From Planctomycetota bacterium (GTDB lineage Bacteria > Planctomycetota > UBA1135 > UBA2386): a stretch of 47,862 bases of DNA. The number at the start of each line of letters is the position of its first letter. Within the stretch, counting starts at the first letter, position 1. Positions 40,436 through 47,862 of this stretch are shown here, one piece after another. The notes under the pieces are model-generated. The model saw only the letters and a program-made list of their open reading frames with translations. It had not been told where the DNA came from and did no database searches. Position numbers and translations under genes: made by a program. The stretch spans positions 1-47,862 of the forward strand of contig CANGSN010000001.1 of the NCBI GenBank assembly GCA_947455805.1, read 5' to 3'.

Positions 40436-42844
40436 ATGGTGGGCCTGCAGACAATGCGGTGGGCCATAGCGTTCGCCGTGCTCGCCACCAACGCCAGTGC
40501 GCAGCGATGGGTCGACGTCACCGGTCGCACGCCCGCTGGTCGGATCGCTCTCCACCAGGCCGCGATCGACGCCGGCACCGATGCGAGGGTTCTGCTCGTC
40601 GCCTCGCACCCTGACGATCGCTACCTCCTGCCCGCGGTCTGGCTGCGATCGACCTTCGGCATGCGCGTTTCCGTTTTGCTGGCAACGCGCGGTGGCGGTG
40701 GCCAGAACAGCGCCGGCCCGCAGAGCGGCGACGAACTGGAACGTCTTCGCACGCTCGAAGCCGAGGTCGGCTGCGCTCGCCTCGGCTGCGACGTTCTCTA
40801 TCTGGACCGTCCGGATGGCGGCTACCGGCGCTCGGCGGCGGAGACGTTCGCCGAGTGGGGGCGCGAGCAGACGCTGCAGGAACTCGTGCGCCTGCTGCGC
40901 ACCGAGCGGCCCGACGCCGTGGTGACCACGCACCACGCCGAAGAGACCCACGGCCACGATCTGGCTCTGGTCGAGCTGCTGCCCGAGGCGATCCGGGCGG
41001 CGGGCGATCCCGCCTTCCAGGCGAGCGGCGAACCGCATCGGGTGCGCACGTTCCTGATGGGGGCGGGCAGCTCGCCGTCGGCGAGGGTGCTGCGCATCGA
41101 CGCCGACCAGGTGGAGCCGGAGCGCGGGGCCTCGCTGCGGCGGTTGGCGCACGACGTCCTGCGCGAGGCCCACACCACTCCAGGTTCGCCGGCACCCATG
41201 GCAGCCGTGTTCGACGCCGAACTGCGGCTCGAGCCGCAGTCCCCGGAGCTGGTTCCCGTCGACGGACCCAGGCCGCTCGGCTTGCCGTCGGTGTTCGATG
41301 CGGATCGGTGGGAAGGCGACCCAGCCGAGGCGCGCGAGCTCGAGGTCGCGCTGTCGACCGGGGTGCGCGATCTGGTCTGGCAGCGCCAGGTCGACGTCTC
41401 GCGCCTCGTGACCTTGGTGCGCCGCATCCGTGCGCTGGTCGCCGCGAGCAAGACCCACGACAACCGCCGCCGCCTGCAGTCTCGCCTCGAAGCGGTCGAG
41501 CGCCTGACCCTGCTGGCCGCCGGCGTGCACATCGAGGTCGAAGTGCCACCCGGCACCGCGGCGATCGCCGGCGAGGAGTTCGAAGCCTCCGTGCAGTTGC
41601 ATGGCAACGCCGGGTCACCGGTGCAGTTGCGCGTCGAGGGACTCGGTGGTGTCGACGTCACCCTCGAACCGATCGAGGCCGCGACGGCGCGACACGGCAC
41701 GGCGCTCGCGAACCTCTCCGTGCGCATGCCGCTCGGCAACGAACACCATCGTGATCCGATGGCGCACCGGTTTCAGGCGCAACGCTTCGTGCCGCCAGTC
41801 CGGGTGCGCTTCTTCGTCGAGTTCGGCGATCTGGAGATCCCGGCGGACGTGACGGTGCCGGTCGAGCAGCGTGCTCCGGTCGATCTGGCCGTCGTTCCGC
41901 GCATGCTGTTGCTGCCGAGCGGGCGCCGCCAAGCACAGTTCAGCATCGGCATCCTGCGCAACAGCAGGTTTCCGGTCGAAGGCGAGCTCGTGGTCCGTGG
42001 CCCGGCTGGCTATGCGATCCCCGTCGATCGTCACCGGGTGACCTTGGACGAGCGTCGCAGCGAGATGCTGGCGCTGGTCGTCGAGGCACCGCCCGACCGT
42101 CGAACCGGCGTGGACATCCTGCGCATCCAACTCGGCAACACGCGCGTCGATCTGCCGGTGCACACGGTCGAGGTGCAGGTGCCGACCGACCTGCGTGTCG
42201 GGCTGCTGCGCAGCCGCGACGACACGTTGCCGAACGTGCTCGGCGTCGGCGGCTTCGGCGTGCGTTGGACCGAGCTGAGCGACGACGACATCGCCGTCGC
42301 CGACCTGAGTGGCCTCGACACGATCGTCGTCGACATCCGCGCCCTGCGCGATCGCCCGGCGGCGCGCCGCGGGTTCCGGCGCCTGCTCGACTTCGCGACC
42401 GGCAAAGGCCGTCGCCTCGTCGTCTTCTACCAGAAGGACTCCGAGTTCCATCCGCCCGGCGAAGGCTTCGTCGGTGCGCCGATCACCCCGTTCGTGGTCG
42501 GCAAGAACCGCGTCACACGCGCCGACGCGCCGGTGCGCGTGCTGCGCCCCGACCACGTGCTGCTGCAGCAGCCGAACGTCATCGAACCGGCCGACTGGGA
42601 CGGCTGGGAGCAGGAACGCGCGCTCTACCTGCCGAGCCTCTATGCCGGTCAGTACGAAGAGCTGCTCGAGCTCAACGACCCGGACCAACCGAGCGAGCGC
42701 GGCGCCTTGCTGTATGCGCGCACCGGCGACGGCGAGTTCGTGTATTGCGCGCTGTCGCTGTGGCGGCAATTGAAGAAGTTGCACCCCGGCGCCGTGCGCC
42801 TGCTCGCCAATCTGGTCACGCCGCGCGAGCGTCTGCGGCCCTGA
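40436..42844 (+). CDS. Large secreted PIG-L deacetylase with C-terminal accessory domains
   Basis: The 802-residue protein has a signal peptide (RWAIAFAVLATNASA, then QR) and a PIG-L/LmbE zinc deacetylase domain (about 50-290). The zinc motif is VASHPDDRYLLPA, with TRGGGGQN and the later HHAEETHGHD region. A beta-rich stretch (about 370-590) follows. A C-terminal domain (about 590-800) reads RVGLLRSRDDTLPNVL and DTIVVDIRALRDRP, resembling glutamine amidotransferase-like folds of such long PIG-L proteins. Family members deacetylate N-acetylated sugars; the substrate is unknown. ATG 40436 and ATG 40454 are both possible starts; the second makes a shorter, more classic signal peptide. It is a different branch from bshB1 at 1-257. 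Confidence 0.85.
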   Translation: MVGLQTMRWAIAFAVLATNASAQRWVDVTGRTPAGRIALHQAAIDAGTDARVLLVASHPDDRYLLPAVWLRSTFGMRVSVLLATRGGGGQNSAGPQSGDELERLRTLEAEVGCARLGCDVLYLDRPDGGYRRSAAETFAEWGREQTLQELVRLLRTERPDAVVTTHHAEETHGHDLALVELLPEAIRAAGDPAFQASGEPHRVRTFLMGAGSSPSARVLRIDADQVEPERGASLRRLAHDVLREAHTTPGSPAPMAAVFDAELRLEPQSPELVPVDGPRPLGLPSVFDADRWEGDPAEARELEVALSTGVRDLVWQRQVDVSRLVTLVRRIRALVAASKTHDNRRRLQSRLEAVERLTLLAAGVHIEVEVPPGTAAIAGEEFEASVQLHGNAGSPVQLRVEGLGGVDVTLEPIEAATARHGTALANLSVRMPLGNEHHRDPMAHRFQAQRFVPPVRVRFFVEFGDLEIPADVTVPVEQRAPVDLAVVPRMLLLPSGRRQAQFSIGILRNSRFPVEGELVVRGPAGYAIPVDRHRVTLDERRSEMLALVVEAPPDRRTGVDILRIQLGNTRVDLPVHTVEVQVPTDLRVGLLRSRDDTLPNVLGVGGFGVRWTELSDDDIAVADLSGLDTIVVDIRALRDRPAARRGFRRLLDFATGKGRRLVVFYQKDSEFHPPGEGFVGAPITPFVVGKNRVTRADAPVRVLRPDHVLLQQPNVIEPADWDGWEQERALYLPSLYAGQYEELLELNDPDQPSERGALLYARTGDGEFVYCALSLWRQLKKLHPGAVRLLANLVTPRERLRP

Positions 42845-42874
42845 ACGCCATTCACGCGTTGGAGCGGCGTCGAG

Positions 42875-45079
42875 TCAGCGGAAGCGCCCTGGCGTCAGCA
42901 GCACGCAGCCGACGAGGTTGGCGCCGATCAGCGTGCCGAGGGCGAGCCGCGGCGACCCGGTCTTGAACCAGAACAGCACCGACCACGCCGTCACCATCGC
43001 CGCGACCGCGAGCAGCGTCAGCGGCACCGGATTGCTGCGGGTGACCAGGAAACGCGCCGGCTCCGCGTTCGCCTTCGGCGCCTGCGCGTGCTGCGCCATC
43101 GACTCCGCGGCGACGGCCGAGCGTTCGATGCGCTGGCCGATGCCGTCGAGCTTCTCCGCGAGCCCGGTCAGCGCCGTCGCCGCCGCAGCCGAGCTTGCCG
43201 CCGACTTCTGCAGTCCACCTTCGATCGCTCCGACCAGCGGCGTCAGGTCGACCGGCGCTGTGGCCGGAACCTGGATGGTCGGCGGTGGGGGCGAGGCCTG
43301 CGGTCTGCCGGCCATCTCGACCAGCGCGGCCTTCAGCTCGCCGAGGAACGACTCGACGCGCTGCATCGAGGCTGCGAGCACCGGCGTGGCGTCGTCGGCA
43401 CCGGTGGGCGGCGTCGCGGCGGTCGGCGTCGTGGCCGTCGCGTGGGCCGCTGCTTCGTCGATCACGGCCAGGGCGGCGTCGATCTTCGCTGGCGCTGCCT
43501 CGATGGCTGGCTCCTCCTCCTTCGGGTCGGCAACCGCGGCTGCGATCGCTTCGTCGGCGTGCGTCGCGGCCGGCGGAACCACAGCGGCCCCGGAGCCAGC
43601 GTCCTCGGTCCCTGCCAGTGCGGGCGAAGTCGATGTCGCCGCGTCGACACTGGCAGGAGCTGCCGCTGGAGCCGTGTGATCGGCTGCCGCGGCTTTCGGC
43701 GTCTTCGCCGGACCGGCGTCCAGATCGAGAACGGACAAGGCGGCGGCGATCTCCTTGGCGTCGAAGGTCGGCGGCTGGTCCTCGTCGTGCAGCAGTGGCT
43801 CCAGCGCCTCTTCGGCACTGGCGATCGCTTCGCTGGCGGCTTGCTCTGCTGCGGGGTGGTCTTCGTGCTCGGTCGCCATCGGTTCCGCGGACATCGTCGG
43901 TTCCTCTCGGTTCGGCGCCGCGGCCAGTGCCGTGGCAGCCTCGGGTGCTTCTTCGATCACGTCGTCGACGACGTGGGGCTCGTCCGGAGCTGCATCGCCT
44001 GCCGCGACTGCCGGCTGCGGCATCGGGGGAACGTCGATCGACTCGATCGGCGCTTCCTCCGTGGCGGGAGCCTCGCGGGCGCCATCTTGGGGCAGGCTCG
44101 CTGCGCCTTCGTTGTCGTCCGTTGCGAGCGCGTCGGCAGGCGAGTCTTCGATCCTCGGTGCTTCGGCGATTGGTTCGCCAGTGGGACGCTCTTCTGCGTC
44201 GCTGCCGTGGTTCGTCGGCGAGAACGCCAGTTCCGGCGCAGGCGCTGGCTCCGGCGGCGTCTCACGGTCGGCACTTCGCGCCGCGACTTCTTGGTCCGCA
44301 GCAGCCGGTGCACCAACGGCCTCGACCACGTCGAACGCAGCCGCCTCTTCGCGCGGAGCTTCGATGGCAGTCGGCGGGGCGGGCGACGTCGCCACCGCGG
44401 TCGGCGCGGGCTCGTCGTCCCATTCGCCCAACGCGCTGGCCAGGTCGTCGACATCGAAGCACGCTTCCTCTTCGCCGCCCTCGTCCTGTTGTTCGTCGTA
44501 GGTGGCGTCGACGCTCGCTTCGTCGACGCGGCGCTCGTCCGCGTGTGCTGCGCCGCTCGAATCGACGGCCGGTTCGTCGTGCTGGGCCAGGTTCTCGCCG
44601 GCCGCCACGCCGATCGTCGCTTCGAGCCGCGCTTCCTCCTCGGCGATGCGCAGCACGTGCTCGACGTCGGCTTCGAGTTCGGCCGCGGCTTCGTGCAGCA
44701 CCTGTGCCAGGTCGGTCGCCGCCAGGTGCTGTGCCAGAGCATCCGTCGGCGTCATGGAGTCGATCTCGCCAGAGCTCGACCGCTCGTTCCCCGTCGTCTG
44801 CCGCTGCAGCAGTGCGCGCAGCAGGAACGAGCGCACACGCAACGGCGACAGCACCACCGCCGCCTTGCCGATCGACGCGAGCCGCGCCGTGAGGTCCGCG
44901 CGCAGCTCGGGTGCTGCGGTGAACACCGGGTCGTCACCGCCGTCACCCGCCAGCGTGCCCAGCTGCTCGATCGCGCCGCGCGCGAGCCACGCGAGGATGT
45001 CGCCGGCCGGCACGCCCAGGCGGGCGAGATCCGAGCGCGTCAGCAGGTGTTGCTGCAGTGGTGGGTGGGATCGACTCAT
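42875..45079 (-). CDS. Acidic, low-complexity membrane-anchored protein of unknown function
   Basis: The 734-residue protein has three parts. Residues about 1-95 form a compact helical domain (LLTRSDLARLGVPAGDILAW, ELRADLTARLASIGK and LRVRSFLLRALLQRQ). Residues about 100-640 are very rich in Ala, Glu, Asp, Pro and Thr, almost certainly disordered, with a few helical stretches (EVEHVLRIAEEEARLEAT-like, MQRVESFLGELKAALVEMAG). The last 55 residues hold two helices (PLTLLAVAAMVTAWSVLFWF and LALGTLIGANLVGCVLL). I recognise no family. Codon use is consistent with coding through the repeats. It may tether a cytoplasmic N-terminal domain to the membrane through a long flexible linker. Confidence 0.7.
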   Translation of the reverse strand: MSRSHPPLQQHLLTRSDLARLGVPAGDILAWLARGAIEQLGTLAGDGGDDPVFTAAPELRADLTARLASIGKAAVVLSPLRVRSFLLRALLQRQTTGNERSSSGEIDSMTPTDALAQHLAATDLAQVLHEAAAELEADVEHVLRIAEEEARLEATIGVAAGENLAQHDEPAVDSSGAAHADERRVDEASVDATYDEQQDEGGEEEACFDVDDLASALGEWDDEPAPTAVATSPAPPTAIEAPREEAAAFDVVEAVGAPAAADQEVAARSADRETPPEPAPAPELAFSPTNHGSDAEERPTGEPIAEAPRIEDSPADALATDDNEGAASLPQDGAREAPATEEAPIESIDVPPMPQPAVAAGDAAPDEPHVVDDVIEEAPEAATALAAAPNREEPTMSAEPMATEHEDHPAAEQAASEAIASAEEALEPLLHDEDQPPTFDAKEIAAALSVLDLDAGPAKTPKAAAADHTAPAAAPASVDAATSTSPALAGTEDAGSGAAVVPPAATHADEAIAAAVADPKEEEPAIEAAPAKIDAALAVIDEAAAHATATTPTAATPPTGADDATPVLAASMQRVESFLGELKAALVEMAGRPQASPPPPTIQVPATAPVDLTPLVGAIEGGLQKSAASSAAAATALTGLAEKLDGIGQRIERSAVAAESMAQHAQAPKANAEPARFLVTRSNPVPLTLLAVAAMVTAWSVLFWFKTGSPRLALGTLIGANLVGCVLLTPGRFR

Positions 45080-45207
45080 GGAACGACGGCGACCCGACCC
45101 TCTGCCCGCGGGGTTTTCGGTCGGCGCCGTCGTGGCGGTGAAGGTCGTCCGGCCGATCTGCGAGCGGCCGGTGCCAACGCGCCGTCGTCACCCGTTCGCG
45201 CGCGGAC

Positions 45208-45555
45208 TCACGGCAGCTTGGGGAAGCGCAGCTTCGAGCGCTTGCCGCGGACGAGCTTCACTTCACGCTGCGTGGTCCCCGAGCGCAGCACGTGGAACGT
45301 CTGCGCGTCGATCATCGAGTAGTCGCCGTTGTCGTAGAGCAGCTCGAGCCGGATGTGCTCGTTGTGGTCTTCGAGGTAGCGGATCTCGACCACGTTCTTG
45401 GACGGCACCGTCGTCACGTTCCCCTGCAGCGTCACGTATTGGAAATCGGAGATCGTCATGATCGTCGCGACTTCGGCATCGCCGGCGGGGTCCTGCGGCA
45501 CCATGGCGAGGGCGAACACCAGCGGAACGGGCAACAGCAGCTTCCAGGCTTTCAT
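45208..45555 (-). CDS. Small secreted protein of unknown function
   Basis: The 115-residue product has a signal sequence (KAWKLLLPVPLVFALAMV), then a small beta-rich domain: MTISDFQYVTLQGNVTTVPS, VVEIRYLEDHNEHIRLELLYDNG and a Lys/Arg-rich tail. Start at ATG 45555, where the signal peptide begins; GGAG lies 9 bases ahead. Divergent from the metalloprotease gene 71 bases away. No family recognised. Confidence 0.65.
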   Translation of the reverse strand: MKAWKLLLPVPLVFALAMVPQDPAGDAEVATIMTISDFQYVTLQGNVTTVPSKNVVEIRYLEDHNEHIRLELLYDNGDYSMIDAQTFHVLRSGTTQREVKLVRGKRSKLRFPKLP

Positions 45556-45626
45556 CGGTTGGACTCCGAGGTCGGGAACGGGGCTCTTCTCCGGCCGCCG
45601 CGGCGGCCTATGACGGGAGCCTACCC

Positions 45627-46736
45627 GTGTTTCTGCCCGCGATTTCACGCCTGTTTGCCGCGCTGTTGCTCCTTCTTGCACCGGCGTGCCACCGCGAGAT
45701 CGACCGCCCGACCGCGACGGATGCAGAGCTGTCGTCCTTCGTGGACGTGGTCGCGGGCACGGGCAAGGTCGACGACGGCGACCTGCAACGGGTGCGCGAA
45801 GCGGTGGCCAGCGGCCTGCCGCGCCTGCAGCGGGCCTTCCAGAGGCCGTTGCAGCGGCGCTTCCACGTGTTCGTGCACGCCGATCGCGAGCACCTGCCGG
45901 ACGCCATGGTCACCTCCCTGCACGAGGACGCCGCCGGCTTCGCGCTGCTCGGCATGCACCAGATCCACATCGTGCGCGACGAGGTGGCCGGCAGCGGCAA
46001 CACGCTTGCCGGTGTCGTCGCCCACGAACTGGTGCACGAACTGCTCGACCAGTACGCCGGCGAGTTCGGCCGTCTGATCCCACGCTGGTTCCACGAAGGG
46101 CTGGCCCAGGTGCTGGCCGGCGACACCTACCTGCACGTGCGCGAGGAAGAGCTCGTCTTCCGGCTGCTGAACCGCACGCTGCTGTCGTTCGAGCAGCTTC
46201 GCCACAAGTTCCCGACCACTCAGCCAGCGCTGCGCACCGCCTATGCGCAGAGCTACTCGTACGTCGCCTGGCTCCACGAACGCTACGGCCTGCCCGCGCT
46301 GCTGCGGGTCGTCGCCGCGGTCGATCGCGACATCGGCTTCGAAGGCGCGCTCGTCGGCATGACGCAGCGTACGACGCTCGACCTGGCCGAGGCGTGGCGC
46401 GACAAGGTGTTGCACTCCGGGGCGCCGTGGCGCGTGCTGTTCCACAGTTGCTTCGACCTGGTGCTGGTCGCGATCCTGCCGTTGCTGGTGCTGGCGCTGC
46501 GGCGCCGCCTGCAGTCGGAGTCGCGCGCTGCGCGTCGGATGGCGGAGAGCGAAGAACGTGAGCGCCAGGCCGAGGAACTGCGCCGGGCCCGGCTCGCGGC
46601 AGAAGCGCAGGCCATGGCCACCGCCGGGTTCGCACTGCCCCCCGTCGATGAAGCGACGGCGCCTCCGGCGTCGCCTTCCGACCTGCCGCCACCCGGTCGC
46701 GAAAGCCCCTCGTCGCCGCCCCCGTCGGCGCGTTAG
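45627..46736 (+). CDS. Putative membrane/lipoprotein HExxH metalloprotease
   Basis: The 369-residue protein has a lipobox-type signal (LLLLLAPAC, Cys21) and the zinc motif HELVH at residues 133-137. The third ligand is probably E157 in WFHEGLAQ, the gluzincin arrangement of the peptidase MA-like group. A C-terminal helix (about 275-295, FDLVLVAILPLLVLAL) and a charged, coiled-coil-like stretch (ESEERERQAEELRRARLAAEA) follow. It ends in a Pro/Ser-rich tail. The start codon is GTG 45627, with GGGAG 7 bases ahead; no in-frame ATG precedes it. Function is inferred to be proteolysis at the envelope; the substrate is unknown. Confidence 0.82.
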   Translation: MFLPAISRLFAALLLLLAPACHREIDRPTATDAELSSFVDVVAGTGKVDDGDLQRVREAVASGLPRLQRAFQRPLQRRFHVFVHADREHLPDAMVTSLHEDAAGFALLGMHQIHIVRDEVAGSGNTLAGVVAHELVHELLDQYAGEFGRLIPRWFHEGLAQVLAGDTYLHVREEELVFRLLNRTLLSFEQLRHKFPTTQPALRTAYAQSYSYVAWLHERYGLPALLRVVAAVDRDIGFEGALVGMTQRTTLDLAEAWRDKVLHSGAPWRVLFHSCFDLVLVAILPLLVLALRRRLQSESRAARRMAESEERERQAEELRRARLAAEAQAMATAGFALPPVDEATAPPASPSDLPPPGRESPSSPPPSAR

Positions 46737-46745
46737 AACGAAGCC

Positions 46746-47048
46746 GTGAACGCTTCTTCGACCACGGTGCGCACGGCGTTGGCCGTCGCCCTCTCGTTCG
46801 CCGCCAGTGGGTGCGTGTCGCACCAGCACGTCGTCGGCCTCGGCCCGACCGGCACCGGCAGCACCTCGGAGCGGCAGTACTACGTGCTGTTCGGGCTGCT
46901 GCAGGTCAACGAGGTCGACACCCAGCGGTTCGCTCCGGAGCTGACCAGCTACGCGATCGACACGCGCTTCTCGCTCACCGACCTGCTGCTGACCACCTTG
47001 CTGTTGCCGCTCACGGTGACCACCCGCACGGTCACGGTGCGCACGTGA
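46746..47048 (+). CDS. Small lipoprotein (Bor/Iss-like outline)
   Basis: The 100-residue product has lipobox AASGC (Cys23). Its body is short: HVVGLGPTGTGSTSERQYYV, LQVNEVDTQRFAPELTSYAI and LLLTTLLLPLTVTTRTVTVRT. The pattern of a small lipoprotein ending in strands with RTVTV resembles the Bor family of outer-membrane lipoproteins, a weak call. The start codon is GTG 46746, 9 bases after the metalloprotease gene. Its stop overlaps the GTG of the next gene (GTGA). Confidence 0.65.
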   Translation: MNASSTTVRTALAVALSFAASGCVSHQHVVGLGPTGTGSTSERQYYVLFGLLQVNEVDTQRFAPELTSYAIDTRFSLTDLLLTTLLLPLTVTTRTVTVRT

Positions 47049-47862
47049 GCAAGGGCCACACGGACGAGCTGCAGCTGCAGTTCCTCGGCGCCGCGCGCCA
47101 CGTCACCGGCACCAAGCACCTGCTGCGCATCGCCGGCTCGCGCGTGCTGCTCGACTGCGGCCTGGTGCAGGGCCCGCGCCGCATCGCCGAGGAACAGAAC
47201 CGCCGCCTGCCGATCGCCGGCCGCGAGGTCGACGCGCTGGTGCTGTCGCACGCGCACATCGACCATTGCGGAGCGTTGCCGCGGCTGGTCAAGGACGGCT
47301 TCGCCGGGCCGATCTGGTGCACCGACGCGACCGCCGACATGTTGCGGATGATGTTGCTCGACTCCGCGCACATCCAGGCGCAGGACGCGAAGCATCTGAG
47401 GAAGCGCGGCCACCACGCCGAGCCGCTCTACGAGGTCGAGGACGTCGAACGCACGCTGCGCCTGGTCAAGCCGGTGCCGTACGACCAGCAGTTCCAGGTG
47501 ATGCCGCAGCTGCGCGTCGAGTTCCTCGAGGCCGGCCACATCCTCGGCGCGGCGATGGTGGTGATGGACACCGAGGTCGGTCGCCGCAAGCGGCGCATCG
47601 TGTTCACCGGCGACCACGGCCGGAAGAACCTGCCGATCCTGCGCGATCCGGCGCGCATCCCCGAGTGCGACGTGCTGATCACCGAGTCGACCTACGGCGA
47701 TCGTCTGCACGAGCAGAAGGTCGACATGATGGCCGAGCTCGCGCGCATCGTCGCCGAGGAGCAGCACGACGGCGGCCGCGTCGTGGTGCCGGCGTTCGCC
47801 GTCGGCCGCACGCAGTCGGTGGTGCTGTTCCTCGGCCAGCTGATGCGCGACGGGGCGCTGCC
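47045..47862 (+). CDS. Metallo-beta-lactamase-fold beta-CASP nuclease-like protein (partial)
   Basis: The gene runs off the window end; about 272 residues are visible from GTG 47045. The N-terminal metallo-beta-lactamase fold shows LGAARHVTGTKHLLRIAGSR, LLDCGLVQG, the zinc motif SHAHIDHCGALP and the later GHILGAAMVV and FTGDHG. The beta-CASP part begins with ESTYGDRLHE and VVVPAFAVGRTQSVV. This is the pattern of RNase J/CPSF-related nucleases (MBL-fold exoribonuclease group). It overlaps the lipoprotein stop by 4 bases, so they may be co-transcribed. The C-terminal part cannot be judged. Confidence 0.9.
   Translation, partial: MSKGHTDELQLQFLGAARHVTGTKHLLRIAGSRVLLDCGLVQGPRRIAEEQNRRLPIAGREVDALVLSHAHIDHCGALPRLVKDGFAGPIWCTDATADMLRMMLLDSAHIQAQDAKHLRKRGHHAEPLYEVEDVERTLRLVKPVPYDQQFQVMPQLRVEFLEAGHILGAAMVVMDTEVGRRKRRIVFTGDHGRKNLPILRDPARIPECDVLITESTYGDRLHEQKVDMMAELARIVAEEQHDGGRVVVPAFAVGRTQSVVLFLGQLMRDGAL

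Noticed and set aside
43088..45322. 744-residue plus-strand frame opposite the acidic protein gene.
   Set aside because: Gly/Arg-rich sequence with a repetitive shadow pattern; the minus-strand frame has a folded head and membrane tail.

Overview
The window is high-GC, tightly packed bacterial chromosome with very little non-coding DNA. I recognise no tRNA, rRNA, insertion sequence, prophage or CRISPR array. The best taxonomic guess is a Planctomycetota-type organism. The reasons are the secreted protein at 6011-7447, whose Cys/Gly-rich C-terminal module I associate with that phylum, several lineage-restricted secreted proteins, and the alternative complex III plus cytochrome oxidase gene order. 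No marker gene proves this. A parA-parB pair with a perfect parS site inside parB suggests the replication origin is not far away.

Layout. 1-2696 (minus strand): pyrF, bshC and the start of bshB1, two of the bacillithiol biosynthesis genes. 2910-5722 (plus): three-subunit proton-translocating transhydrogenase pntAA-pntAB-pntB. 6011-7447 (plus): a secreted repeat protein, followed by a small region of strong hairpins. 24514 down to 7602 (minus): one long run of closely spaced genes. It encodes alternative complex III (actA to actF), a small membrane protein, a SCO copper chaperone, cytochrome c oxidase subunits II (with a fused cytochrome c), I, III and IV, and then a SNF2 helicase with its SWIM-domain partner. 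24515-24934 is the only gap over 300 bases; it holds a candidate promoter and two or three inverted repeats.

24935-30426 is a divergent surface-modification island. MBOAT acyltransferase and SGNH hydrolase lie on the minus strand; carbamoyltransferase, SxtJ-like and DUF5989-like genes lie on the plus strand. It is followed by an RpoD-family sigma factor and hemW. 32729-37169 holds a secreted 621-residue protein, an HNH nuclease, a small lipoprotein and a membrane-anchored degenerate cyclophilin. 37360-39010 is parB-parA on the minus strand. 39130-42844 holds a small membrane protein, a metallophosphoesterase and a large secreted PIG-L deacetylase. 42875-47862 holds an acidic, probably disordered membrane protein, a small secreted protein, an HExxH metalloprotease, a small lipoprotein and the start of a beta-CASP metallo-beta-lactamase-fold protein.

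How the genes work together. Act oxidises quinol and passes electrons through its own haem subunits to the cytochrome c domain on oxidase subunit II. Subunit I (YS-type) reduces oxygen, and SCO supplies copper to CuA. Transhydrogenase uses the resulting proton gradient to make NADPH, which could keep bacillithiol reduced. The window is mostly core metabolism. The less explained parts are the surface-modification island, the His-rich tails across the respiratory subunits, the SNF2 start without a normal start codon, and the lineage-specific envelope proteins.
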